64,000 bases of DNA from Candidatus Sulfopaludibacter sp. SbA3. GTDB taxonomy: Bacteria > Pseudomonadota > Alphaproteobacteria > Caulobacterales > Hyphomonadaceae. The notes under the pieces are model-generated. The model did not search any database. It saw nothing but the letters and a program-made list of their open reading frames with translations, and was not told the origin of the DNA. Within the stretch, counting starts at the first letter, position 1. Each line of letters opens with the position of its first letter. The DNA lies in NCBI GenBank assembly GCA_945888325.1, contig CAMDAC010000001.1, forward strand, positions 62,001 through 126,000, read 5' to 3'. The translations under genes and the position numbers were made by a program. This document shows, piece by piece, positions 24,122 through 32,637 of this stretch.

Positions 24122-25306
24122 CTAGTCCGGCGCGCCGGCACCGCAGGAAGCCGGCACCTTCGCGCGTGCCGCCTCGATGCCAGGTTCGACCGCATACGGA
24201 CGGATGCAGTTCACCAGCGTAATGAGCGTTGCGCCCGGCTCCTCCATGTACGAGAGGTGCGCCGAATGCTCGAACCAGTAGGTCGCCTTGGCCGGCGCTG
24301 ACAGCTTGTCCATCCAATCCGCCGCGATCGGTGACGGTGTGTTGAGATCATCGCGGCCGAGCAGCATGAAGACGGGTACCGGACTTTCGTTGACGGCGTC
24401 GAAATCCACGTCCGTCAGTTCCGGCAGCAGCGCCGCAAGTGCGGCGAGACCGCCCGTATCATAGGATTTGCGGTCATCCTCGGAATACTCCGGCGCCAGC
24501 TTGATGGCGCGGAACCAGGGATCCATGTTGCTGCGGAACGCGGCCGTTCCGCCATAATGGATCAGCCAGTTGCGCTGGGCGCCGATGCGTTCGATCGTCA
24601 GCGGGCCTGGTCCCGGATACGGCGCCATAGCCTCGAGGTCCGCTATCGCCTCCGCATTCCCGTCCGCCTTCGCGGCCGCAAGCGTGCCCTCATACCCGAC
24701 CTGCTCATTGCGGCGCATGTTCACCATCTGGCCGCTGGCGATGTAAACCGAGACCGCGTCCGGCCGCTCCAGCGCAGCCTGGAGACCAATCACGGTCCCC
24801 CAGGAGTGGCCCAGCAGGATGACCTTTTCCTGCCCGAGCCGGGCCCGGACGAAGTCGATCACTTCAATCAGGTCGGCGCGCATGCGCCCGATGGTGAAAG
24901 TGCCTTCAACGTCGGCTGCATCGTTCAGGCGGAAGGTCTTGCCGGTGCCGCGCTGATCCCATTGCACAACGGTGAAATAGTCTTCCCAGCCGCGCTGATA
25001 GGTCCAGCTCATCGCCATTTCCGGCGTGCCAGGTCCGCCGTGCACGACGATCAGCACCGGGTTCGCCCTGTCCTTGCCGCGGATCGTCAGTGCCTGATCG
25101 ATCCCGCCGATACGCGCCGTGATCGCATCGTTGAAACCGTTGGGCGTATTGATCTCGCCGAGCGCGGCCACGATGTCCTTGGCGTCCTGCTGCGTGAAGG
25201 CCGGCGCGGCGTCGGCCTCGCTTTCCGGCGTGACCGGCGTCGCGCAAGCTGCAGCGAGCATCGCCAGCACAGCAGCGCTCAGCGTTCGAAAGGGGGATCG
25301 TTTCAT
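24122..25306 (-). CDS. Alpha/beta hydrolase (S33 proline iminopeptidase-like) lipoprotein
   Basis: This 394-residue protein has a lipobox LAAAC (Cys21), the oxyanion motif HGGPGTP (89-95), WDQRGTGKT (116-123) and the nucleophile GHSWG (Ser168). The C-terminal LLGRDDLNTP and HSAHLSYMEEP supply Asp and His. The layout matches S33 prolyl aminopeptidases or related esterases, here exported and lipid-anchored. Substrate unknown. It is upstream of, and on the same strand as, no obvious operon partner. Confidence 0.88.
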   Translation of the reverse strand: MKRSPFRTLSAAVLAMLAAACATPVTPESEADAAPAFTQQDAKDIVAALGEINTPNGFNDAITARIGGIDQALTIRGKDRANPVLIVVHGGPGTPEMAMSWTYQRGWEDYFTVVQWDQRGTGKTFRLNDAADVEGTFTIGRMRADLIEVIDFVRARLGQEKVILLGHSWGTVIGLQAALERPDAVSVYIASGQMVNMRRNEQVGYEGTLAAAKADGNAEAIADLEAMAPYPGPGPLTIERIGAQRNWLIHYGGTAAFRSNMDPWFRAIKLAPEYSEDDRKSYDTGGLAALAALLPELTDVDFDAVNESPVPVFMLLGRDDLNTPSPIAADWMDKLSAPAKATYWFEHSAHLSYMEEPGATLITLVNCIRPYAVEPGIEAARAKVPASCGAGAPD

Positions 25307-25385
25307 GCGGCTTGCTCCTCATCGCTGCATCGTAGATGCAGCGGCAAGCCGCCCCGGATGCACCCCGGCCGCTTTTTTTCGCCGC

Positions 25386-26954
25386 CTAGCCCACGCGGCG
25401 CGTCATGCCTTTCCAGTAGGGCTCCCGCAGGTCCTTGCGGAGGATCTTGCCGGACGGGTTGCGCGGCAGGGCGTCGATGAAGTCGACCGACTTCGGCGCC
25501 TTGTAGGCCGCGATGCGTTCCTTCGCCCAGGCGATGATGCTTTCGGCCGTCGGCTCCTCGCCGGGCTTTTTCACGACGATGGCCTTCACCGCCTCGCCCC
25601 ACTTCTCGTCCGGCACACCGATGACGGCGACATCGGCCACGCCCGGCGCGCCGAAGATCGCGTTCTCGACCTCGGCCGGATAGACGTTCTCGCCGCCGGA
25701 GACGATCATGTCCTTCACGCGGTCATGGATGTAAAGGAAGCCGTCCTCGTCGAAATAGCCCGCGTCGCCAGTATGGAAGAAGCCGTCGCGCACGGCGTCC
25801 TTCGTTGCATCCTCGCGGTTCCAGTAGCCTTTCATCACGAAGCCGGACTTGATGACGATCTCGCCGACTTCGCCGGTCGGCACGGGCTTGCCCTCACCGT
25901 CCACAACGCGAACGACCGCGCCCGGCCAAGGCACGCCGCAGGAGCGCAGCTTGCCCCAGGCAGGATCATGCGCCTCGGGCGGCAGGAAGGTCCCGGCGCC
26001 GACGGTTTCAGTGAGCCCGTAGAGCTGCGTGAAGCGCGCATCCATGATCTCCACCGCCGTGCGCAGTAGGGCCTCCGAGATCGGCGAAGCGCCGTAGAAC
26101 ACCTGCTTCAGGCAGGAGAAATCCACCTCGCGGATATTCTTCTGCTGCGTCAGCATCAGGATCACCGCCGGCACCCAGAAGGCGTGGGCAATCTTGTGCT
26201 CGGGGATGAGCTTCAGGATCAGCTGCGGATCAATGTCGCGCAGGATGACTGTCTTGGCGCCCTGCAACGATGCCAGCACCCCGACATTGACGCCCGCCAC
26301 ATGGAATTGCGGCATCGCGTTCATCACCGCTTCGCCCGCATCATAACTCGACCATTCGAGCATGCCGGCCTGCGTGAAGAAGGCGCGGTAATTGTCATTG
26401 GTGAGCTGCACGCCCTTCGGCAGGCCGGTGGTGCCGGACGTGTAGAGCTGGATGACATCATCATCGCCGCGCACCGTGAGGCCCGGATTGGTGACCGGTT
26501 TCGACGCGCGCCAGGAGGGGTAGAAATCCCAGTCCTCGCGGTCGCCGTCGAGCGTGATGATGCGTTTCAGATCCGGCAGCTCGGCCTTGATCTGGTCGAT
26601 CATGGCGTAGAAATCCTTGCCAACGAACAGCACCTTGGCCCGCGCATCCGACAGGATGAACTTCACTTCCGGCGGGGCGAGGCGCGTGTTGACGCCGTTC
26701 ATCACTGCGCGCGCCTTGGCGGCGCCGAACAGCATCTCGTAATAGACGTCCGTGTTCTTCGCGAGATAGCCGATCCGGTCCCCCGGCTGGATGCCGAGCG
26801 CGAGGAGGCCATTGGCCACCTGGTTGGTGCGTGTCTCGAGATCGCCGTAGCTGGTGGCCTTGCCTTCGAACCACATCGCGGTCTCGTTCGGGCGCCGCTG
26901 CGCCTGAACGCGCGGAATATCTGCCAGGTAAGGCATCGCCTCAATGTCGATCAT
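25386..26954 (-). CDS. Acyl-CoA synthetase (AMP-forming)
   Basis: This 522-residue ANL-superfamily ligase activates a carboxylic acid to its CoA thioester through an acyl-adenylate. The P-loop YTSGTTGLPKG is at residues 171-181. YGLTETVG, TGDAGYFDEDGFLYIHDR and the catalytic-lysine region PRNPSGKILRKDLRE follow in order. The ATG at 26954 has GGAGG seven bases upstream; the frame stays open 458 codons further but only antisense to the TIR gene. Likely a medium- or long-chain fatty acid ligase. Confidence 0.92.
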   Translation of the reverse strand: MIDIEAMPYLADIPRVQAQRRPNETAMWFEGKATSYGDLETRTNQVANGLLALGIQPGDRIGYLAKNTDVYYEMLFGAAKARAVMNGVNTRLAPPEVKFILSDARAKVLFVGKDFYAMIDQIKAELPDLKRIITLDGDREDWDFYPSWRASKPVTNPGLTVRGDDDVIQLYTSGTTGLPKGVQLTNDNYRAFFTQAGMLEWSSYDAGEAVMNAMPQFHVAGVNVGVLASLQGAKTVILRDIDPQLILKLIPEHKIAHAFWVPAVILMLTQQKNIREVDFSCLKQVFYGASPISEALLRTAVEIMDARFTQLYGLTETVGAGTFLPPEAHDPAWGKLRSCGVPWPGAVVRVVDGEGKPVPTGEVGEIVIKSGFVMKGYWNREDATKDAVRDGFFHTGDAGYFDEDGFLYIHDRVKDMIVSGGENVYPAEVENAIFGAPGVADVAVIGVPDEKWGEAVKAIVVKKPGEEPTAESIIAWAKERIAAYKAPKSVDFIDALPRNPSGKILRKDLREPYWKGMTRRVG

Positions 26955-27071
26955 CGTATCCTCCAAAGTCTTTGCGGCTGAACTTACGGCATTTCCGCAA
27001 CCTGTCAGCCCCTCGTTGGCGGCAACCAGCCGGCGCCATCCTGCAGCCCCTTTGGCAATGGCGGATTCTGT

Positions 27072-27083
27072 GCGAACGTTCGC
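27072..27083. promoter_or_regulatory. Perfect 12-bp palindrome upstream of the TIR-FGE gene
   Basis: GCGAACGTTCGC is perfectly self-complementary and lies 43 bp upstream of the TIR-FGE start, in the divergent region shared with the acyl-CoA synthetase. It could be an operator half-site pair. It does not match the alphaproteobacterial SOS box GTTC-N7-GTTC. Confidence 0.35.
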
Positions 27084-27125
27084 CCCACACGCGAGCAGCG
27101 ATGAACGCGGAGTGGGGACAAGACG

Positions 27126-28814
27126 ATGGCGGACATATTCCTTTCCTATAGCAGGGCCGACCGGCCGAAGGCGCAGATGGTGGCCGAGGCGCTGATCGCC
27201 GAGGGCTTTTCCGTCTGGTGGGACAAGGTGCTTCGCGCAGGGCAAACCTATGACGAAGTGACCGAAGGCATGTTGCGCGACGCGGATGTCGTCGTGGTGC
27301 TCTGGTCCGCCGTTTCGGTGAAATCGAAATGGGTGCGCGCCGAGGCTACGCTCGGCCAGCGCACCTCGGTGCTCGTTCCGGCGATGATGGAGAATGTGGA
27401 CCGTCCGATCATGTTCGAGCTGACGCAGTCGGCAGACCTGGTGGGCTGGGAAGGCGACCGTAGCGATCCGCGCTGGACGGAATTCGTGCAGGATATCCGG
27501 CGCGCCGCTGAGCATGCAGCGCCCGCAACGCCGCCCGTGGCGCCGCCGCCTCCCGCACCGGGGCAAGCCGCCGACAACACGATGGAGCTGACCTTCTGGT
27601 CGTCTGTGAACGACAGCGACGACAAGGCCGACTTCGAAGCCTACCTGAAGCGCTATCCGGATGGCCACTATTCCGACCTTGCGCGCAACCGTATCGCGGC
27701 GCTGACCCGCGCCGAGGCACGCGCGGCCACGCCGCCGCCAGTCCCGCCGCCCCCTCCGCCTGCACCGGCGCCCTCTCCCCCGAAGGCCGCCGCGCCGCCT
27801 CCCCCGAAACCGGCCCCGGCGCGCGCCCCGTCCGCGCCGGCCAAGTCCGCTGCGCCCCCACCAGCGAAAAAGTCCGGATCCTCCGTACCCGTCATGATCG
27901 GTGGTCTGGTGGCGATCGTGCTGGCAGGCTGGGGCGTGTCGCAGATTTTGCCGAACCGGGAGGATGAGGCGGGACCTGCAGAAGTTGCGGAGGCGGCTGC
28001 AGCGCCGCCGGCGCCAACCGTCGCTGCACCGGACATTCCAGCCGTGGAAATCGCTGCAGCGGAGACGGCCCTTCCCGAAACCGAAACGCCAGCCGCGGCC
28101 CCGCCCGAGCCTGAACCGCCGCCGGCGCCGGTCTGCGAAATCTGCCCGGCCATGGTCGCCCTGCCCGGGGGCACGTTCCAGATGGGTTCGCCCGTTACCG
28201 AATCCGGCCGGGAGCCCATCGAAGGCCCGGTGCGGGAGGTGACCGTGAAGCCGTTCGCGATCAGCAAGGCCGAAATCACATATGCCGAGTGGATCACCTG
28301 CGTCGACGCGGGTGGCTGCAATGGCCATCGCCCCGGCGCACCGGCGAACGATGCGATGCCGGCTGCCGCCATTTCCTGGCGCGATGCGGCCGCCTATACG
28401 AAATGGCTATCGGCTGAAACCGGTCAGACCTACAGGCTGCCAACGGAAGCCGAATGGGAATATGCCGCACGCGGAGGAACCAGCACCGCATACTGGTGGG
28501 GGGACAAGTTCGACGCGGCCAGCGCCCCGCGCGACAAGGTCCGCGAAGCAGGGAGCTTGCCGGAGAATCCGTTCGGCCTGCAGGGCATGCTCGGCAATGT
28601 CAGCGAATGGACGCAGGACTGTTACGTAAACGGCTATACTGACGCGCCCACGGATGGCAGCGCTGTGACCAGCGGTGACTGCAGCCGCCGCGTCGTGCGC
28701 GGCGGTTCGGTCAAGAGCAGTCCGGCGGCCCACCGCGCCGCCAACCGCGCACGCCTGCCGGTCGCCACCCGCGACCGCCAGTATGGCTTCCGCATTGTGC
28801 TGAGCGAAGACTAG
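27126..28814 (+). CDS. TIR domain - transmembrane - FGE/SUMF1-like domain fusion
   Basis: This 562-residue protein has four parts. Residues 1-128 are a bacterial TIR domain (ADIFLSYSRADRPKAQMV; WSAVSVKSKWVRAEA, with putative NADase Glu73). Residues 150-195 form a short helical module (ELTFWSSVNDSDDKADFEAYLKRYPDG) also found in caspase-like and repeat proteins. A Pro-rich stretch and one TM (about 254-275) follow, then a second Pro-rich linker and an FGE-sulfatase domain (341-560: GGTFQMGSP, YRLPTEAEWEYAARGG, GNVSEWTQDCY, RVVRGGSV). No signal peptide, so TIR is predicted cytoplasmic and FGE periplasmic. The Cys pair of active aerobic FGEs is replaced by Ser531 and His536, so the domain is probably a binding fold. 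Confidence 0.88.
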   Translation: MADIFLSYSRADRPKAQMVAEALIAEGFSVWWDKVLRAGQTYDEVTEGMLRDADVVVVLWSAVSVKSKWVRAEATLGQRTSVLVPAMMENVDRPIMFELTQSADLVGWEGDRSDPRWTEFVQDIRRAAEHAAPATPPVAPPPPAPGQAADNTMELTFWSSVNDSDDKADFEAYLKRYPDGHYSDLARNRIAALTRAEARAATPPPVPPPPPPAPAPSPPKAAAPPPPKPAPARAPSAPAKSAAPPPAKKSGSSVPVMIGGLVAIVLAGWGVSQILPNREDEAGPAEVAEAAAAPPAPTVAAPDIPAVEIAAAETALPETETPAAAPPEPEPPPAPVCEICPAMVALPGGTFQMGSPVTESGREPIEGPVREVTVKPFAISKAEITYAEWITCVDAGGCNGHRPGAPANDAMPAAAISWRDAAAYTKWLSAETGQTYRLPTEAEWEYAARGGTSTAYWWGDKFDAASAPRDKVREAGSLPENPFGLQGMLGNVSEWTQDCYVNGYTDAPTDGSAVTSGDCSRRVVRGGSVKSSPAAHRAANRARLPVATRDRQYGFRIVLSED

Positions 28815-28946
28815 TGCGGCCGGATGCGCGGTCGGCGGAAGCCTCGCGCAGCGCTGGCCAATGTGCCCTGACCAACTGCCACTGCCGAACCGGCCCTGAG
28901 CCAAACCTTGCAGCAGGCGCTCATTTGCGGCACATCCCTGCCTGTC

Positions 28947-30233
28947 ATGACCCTTGCCGCCCCGCCCCCGGACGCTGTCCTTGCCGAGCACATGCACGCC
29001 ATGGGCGCGCGGGCCCGCGCGGCCTCGCGTGCGCTCGGCCTCATGAGCGCTGCCGACCGCACGCGCGGCCTGACCGCCATCGCTGCCGCCATCCGCGCCG
29101 CCGCGCCGCACATCCTCATGGCGAACGCCGAGGACATAGCCGCCGCCGCAGCCAAAGGCCTCTCCGCCTCGATGCTCGACCGGCTTGCACTGGATGCCGC
29201 ACGCGTCGAAGCCATCGCCGCGGGCGTTGAGACCGTGGCCGCCCTGCCCGACCCGGTCGGCCGCGAACTCGCCCGCTGGACGCCGCCGAACGGGCTCGAC
29301 ATTACGCGCGTCGCCGTGCCCCTCGGCGTCATCGGCATCATCTATGAGAGCCGCCCTAATGTCACCGCTGATGCCGGCGCGCTGTGCCTGCGCTCCGGCA
29401 ACGCCGCCATCCTGCGCGGCGGCTCGGAAAGCATACATTCCTCACGCACGCTCGCCGGCGCGATGCGGGCGGCGCTGACCGCCGAAGGCCTTCCGGCCGA
29501 TGCCATCCAGCTGGTCGAGACGACCAGCCGCGACGCCGTCGGCCACATGCTCGCAGGCCTTGGCGGCGCGCTCGACGTGATCGTGCCGCGCGGCGGGCGC
29601 ACCCTGGTGGAGCGCGTGCAGGCCGAAGCCCGCGTGCCGGTGATCGGCCACCTCGAAGGCCTCTGCCATACCTATGTCGACGGCGCCGCCGACCCGGCCA
29701 AGGCCGTGGACATCGTCGTCAATGCCAAGATGCGCCGCACCGGTGTATGCGGTTCGACCGAGACGCTGCTGATCGATGTCGCCTGCGCCGCCTCGCTGCT
29801 GCCTCGGATCGCCGCCGCGCTCGAAGCCGCGGGCTGCGAACTGCGCGGCGATCGCCGCAGCTGCGCGCTGCTGCCGCATATCACTCCGGCCACGGAAGAA
29901 GACTGGGCGACCGAATACCTCGCCCCGATCCTGTCGGTCGCGGTGGTCGACGGACTTGAAGGCGCGCTCTCCCATATCGACCGCTGGTCGTCGAACCATA
30001 CCGACGCGATCATCACCGAGGACGCGGCGACCGCCGAGGCCTTCCTCGCCCGTGTCGACAGCGCCATCGTGCTGCACAATGCCTCGACCCAGTTTGCCGA
30101 TGGCGGCGAGTTCGGCTTCGGCGCCGAGATCGGCATTGCGACGGGGCGCATCCATGCCCGCGGACCGGTCGGCGCCGAGCAGCTGACCACCTACAAGTAT
30201 GCCGTGCGCGGCACGGGCCAGGTTCGCCCTTGA
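28947..30233 (+). CDS. proA: Gamma-glutamyl phosphate reductase (glutamate-5-semialdehyde dehydrogenase)
   Basis: This 428-residue enzyme reduces gamma-glutamyl phosphate with NADPH in proline synthesis. It has the ALDH-fold signatures VPLGVIGIIYESRPNVT, LRSGNAAILRGGSES and the catalytic-cysteine segment MRRTGVCGSTET (Cys268). The C-terminal block STQFADGGEFGFGAEIGIAT is typical. I use the ATG at 28947; an in-frame TTG 13 codons earlier is less likely. Its stop overlaps the nadD start, the usual alphaproteobacterial proA-nadD order. Confidence 0.95.
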   Translation: MTLAAPPPDAVLAEHMHAMGARARAASRALGLMSAADRTRGLTAIAAAIRAAAPHILMANAEDIAAAAAKGLSASMLDRLALDAARVEAIAAGVETVAALPDPVGRELARWTPPNGLDITRVAVPLGVIGIIYESRPNVTADAGALCLRSGNAAILRGGSESIHSSRTLAGAMRAALTAEGLPADAIQLVETTSRDAVGHMLAGLGGALDVIVPRGGRTLVERVQAEARVPVIGHLEGLCHTYVDGAADPAKAVDIVVNAKMRRTGVCGSTETLLIDVACAASLLPRIAAALEAAGCELRGDRRSCALLPHITPATEEDWATEYLAPILSVAVVDGLEGALSHIDRWSSNHTDAIITEDAATAEAFLARVDSAIVLHNASTQFADGGEFGFGAEIGIATGRIHARGPVGAEQLTTYKYAVRGTGQVRP

Positions 30234-30817
30234 AACGCCCCCTACTGCCCGGCCCGGCTGCCAGCCGCCGCATCGGCCTCCTCGGCGGCAGTTTCAACCC
30301 CGCCCATGGCGGCCACCTGCACGTAGCCGAGACGGCCATGAAGCGCCTGCGCCTCGACGCCGTCTGGTGGATCGTCGCGCGCGGCAATCCGCTGAAGTCC
30401 GAACACGGATCATTTGAATCGCGCCTCGAATCCGCCCGCGCCGTCGCCGATGCGCCCGGCATGTACGTGACCGATCTCGAGCAGCAGCTCGCGCTCACCT
30501 ATACGGTCGATACGCTCCGAGCCCTGCAGGAGATGGAGCCGGAGGCGCACTTCGTCTGGCTGATGGGCGCCGACAGCGCCGCAAGCTTCCATCTCTGGAA
30601 GGACTGGCAGGTCATCGCGGGCCGCGTGCCGATTGCCATCATCTCACGCCCCGGCACACGCCTGACGCGCGCCCTGCCCTTCACACGGCATTTTGGGGAC
30701 GCCCGCATCGCCGAACGCGACGCCGGCACGCTACCCGGCCTTGCGCCGCCCGCCTGGGTGTATCTGAGAGCGCCGGGCAACACCCTCTACTCGACGGCGC
30801 TGCGAGGCACGCGATGA
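30230..30817 (+). CDS. nadD: Nicotinate-nucleotide adenylyltransferase
   Basis: This 195-residue nucleotidyltransferase makes nicotinic acid adenine dinucleotide for NAD synthesis. The N-terminal GGSFNPAHGGHLHVAETA contains the H-x-G-H nucleotide-binding motif, and the C-terminal ISRPGTRL plus STALR complete the pattern. It starts at TTG 30230, overlapping the proA stop; no later start is possible because the signature begins at residue 19. It is coupled to the downstream MoeB/ThiF gene (ATGA). Confidence 0.93.
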   Translation: MKRPLLPGPAASRRIGLLGGSFNPAHGGHLHVAETAMKRLRLDAVWWIVARGNPLKSEHGSFESRLESARAVADAPGMYVTDLEQQLALTYTVDTLRALQEMEPEAHFVWLMGADSAASFHLWKDWQVIAGRVPIAIISRPGTRLTRALPFTRHFGDARIAERDAGTLPGLAPPAWVYLRAPGNTLYSTALRGTR

Positions 30818-31554
30818 GCCTGACGCCGGGCGACATCGAACGCCACAAGCGCCACATTCTGCTGAAAGAAATCGGCGGCCCCGGCGTGCAGAAGCTGCGC
30901 GCCGCTTCGGTTTCCATCATCGGCGCCGGCGCGCTCGGCGGGCCCTGCGCGCTCTACCTGGCGGCGGCCGGTGTGGGACATATCGAGCTGTGGGACGATG
31001 ACATCGTGGAGCGCTCGAACCTGCAGCGGCAGATCCAGTTCGGCGACGCCGACACCGGCGCCGGAAAGGCTACCACCCTCGCCGCGCGCCTGCGCGCCAT
31101 TGATCCGGTACTGACGATCACCGCGCACGCCCGCCGCTTCATGGACGGCGACGCGGCGGCAGGCGATATCCTGGTAGACGCCTCCGACAATTTCACCACG
31201 CGCTTCGCGCTGAACCGCCTCGCCCACACCTCGCGCCGCCCGCTCGTGTCCGGCGCGGCCAGTGGATGGTCCGGACAGGTCGGCGTGTTCGCTTCCGGCG
31301 TAGTGCAGGATGCCCCCTGCTACCAGTGCTGGGTGCCCGAAGCGCCGCCCGCGGCCGAGGCATGCGACGAGGTCGGCGTGGTCGGCGCGGTTACAGGCAT
31401 GACAGGTTCGGCCATGGCGCTGGAAGTGATCAAGCTGGTCAGCGGCGCCGGCGATCCGCTGATCGGCCGCCTGCTGCTGATCGACGGCCTGGCGGGCCAC
31501 ACGCGGACGATCAACCTGCGGCGCGATCTGCAGTGTCCAATGTGTAATGCCTGA
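30814..31554 (+). CDS. moeB: MoeB/ThiF-family E1-like adenylyltransferase
   Basis: This 246-residue protein adenylates the C-terminal glycine of a small sulfur carrier such as MoaD or ThiS. The nucleotide site IGAGALGGPCALYLAAAGVGHIELWDDD, RSNLQRQ and the two CxxC pairs (CYQC and C-terminal CPMC) for zinc are all present. There is no rhodanese domain. MoeB versus ThiF cannot be separated here because no moa or thi genes are adjacent. Confidence 0.9.
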   Translation: MSLTPGDIERHKRHILLKEIGGPGVQKLRAASVSIIGAGALGGPCALYLAAAGVGHIELWDDDIVERSNLQRQIQFGDADTGAGKATTLAARLRAIDPVLTITAHARRFMDGDAAAGDILVDASDNFTTRFALNRLAHTSRRPLVSGAASGWSGQVGVFASGVVQDAPCYQCWVPEAPPAAEACDEVGVVGAVTGMTGSAMALEVIKLVSGAGDPLIGRLLLIDGLAGHTRTINLRRDLQCPMCNA

Positions 31555-31563
31555 ACTGAGAGT

Positions 31564-31593
31564 TTGACAGCGCGCCGTCCAAGGGCGTTATCT
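31564..31593 (+). promoter_or_regulatory. Candidate sigma-70-type promoter
   Basis: TTGACA (31564-31569), 18-bp spacer, TTATCT (31588-31593), located 36-65 bp upstream of the alpha/beta hydrolase ATG and just past the moeB stop. Confidence 0.55.
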
Positions 31594-31628
31594 CCGCGCA
31601 GATTCGAGTTTGAAAGTTGCACTCTGCC

Positions 31629-32633
31629 ATGTTCCGACGCTTCCTCGCTGTCTTCCTAACCTTGGGTGTAATCCTCTTCGCCGGTTGGATGACGCTGCGC
31701 CGCGACGACATTCCCTACGAACAGCTGGAAGCGATCTACGCCAATACCGACAGCCGCTATCTGGCCTTCGGCGACAACATGCGCGTGCACTTCCGCGATG
31801 TCGGCCCGCGCGACGCCGAGGCGATCATCCTCGTCCACGGCTTCTCCGCCTCGCTGCACACCTGGGAGCCCTGGGTCGACAACCTGAAGCGCGACTATCG
31901 CGTGATCAGCATTGACCTGCCAGGCCATGGCCTCTCACGCTGCATCGACAACAAAGAGATCGGCCCGGGGCAATTCATAGAGACGATCAACCGCGTGGCC
32001 AACACACTGGAGATCGAACGCTTCACGCTGGCCGGAAACTCGATGGGCGGCGCCGCCGCCTGGAATTATGCGCTTGCCTTTCCGCAGCGCCTCGATGGCC
32101 TCGTGCTGGTGGACGCCGCTGGCTGGCCGCGCACCGAGACGGAAAGCGAAGACCGCCCGCTGGTCTTCCGGCTGCTGGAGGTCGACCTGGCGCGCCGCGT
32201 GATGAAAGATCTCGATCTGTCCTCGCTGATCCGCGGCGGGCTGGAAGACAGTTTCGGCAATCCGGGCTTCGTCACCGACGAGATGGTGGAACGCTATGCC
32301 AGCCTCGCGCGCGCGCCCTGCCACCGCGAAGCACTGCTCGAACTCGTCTCCGGACAGGGCGAGACGCGCCGTGAAGCGACGGCGGAACTGCTCTCGGGCA
32401 TCACCGCGCCGACGCTGGTCATGCACGGGGAGCGCGACAACCTGATCCCTTACCAGCACGGCGAACAATTCGCCGCCGCGATCCCCGGCGCGCAGCTGAT
32501 CCTCTATCCCGGCGTCGGCCACCTGCCGCAGGAAGAAATCGCCGAACTCTCCGCCGGAGACCTCCGCGCTTTCCTCACCACCCGTGTGCACGGTGTCCGC
32601 GAGGAAGCCTTGCAAGCCATCACACCGGAATGA
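31629..32633 (+). CDS. Alpha/beta hydrolase with N-terminal membrane anchor
   Basis: This 334-residue hydrolase begins with a hydrophobic segment (about residues 5-22) that should anchor it or act as a signal. The fold motifs are VHGFSAS (69-75), DLPGHGLS, the nucleophile elbow GNSMGG (Ser138), Asp in HGERDNLIP and His in GVGHLPQEE. These are typical esterase/lipase or haloalkane-dehalogenase-like residues; substrate unknown. An upstream TTG at 31617 is possible but the ATG at 31629 is preferred. Confidence 0.85.
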   Translation: MFRRFLAVFLTLGVILFAGWMTLRRDDIPYEQLEAIYANTDSRYLAFGDNMRVHFRDVGPRDAEAIILVHGFSASLHTWEPWVDNLKRDYRVISIDLPGHGLSRCIDNKEIGPGQFIETINRVANTLEIERFTLAGNSMGGAAAWNYALAFPQRLDGLVLVDAAGWPRTETESEDRPLVFRLLEVDLARRVMKDLDLSSLIRGGLEDSFGNPGFVTDEMVERYASLARAPCHREALLELVSGQGETRREATAELLSGITAPTLVMHGERDNLIPYQHGEQFAAAIPGAQLILYPGVGHLPQEEIAELSAGDLRAFLTTRVHGVREEALQAITPE

Positions 32634-32637
32634 TGCG

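Noticed and set aside
25386-28328. 980-codon minus-strand open frame covering the acyl-CoA synthetase and the TIR-FGE region
   Set aside because: Only the part below 26954 encodes the synthetase. The rest is a Gly/Arg-rich shadow of the TIR-FGE coding sequence, a common effect in high-GC DNA.
27126-28814. Annotation of the TIR-FGE protein as a formylglycine-generating enzyme
   Set aside because: Both cysteine positions of the catalytic motif are substituted and no sulfatase gene is nearby.
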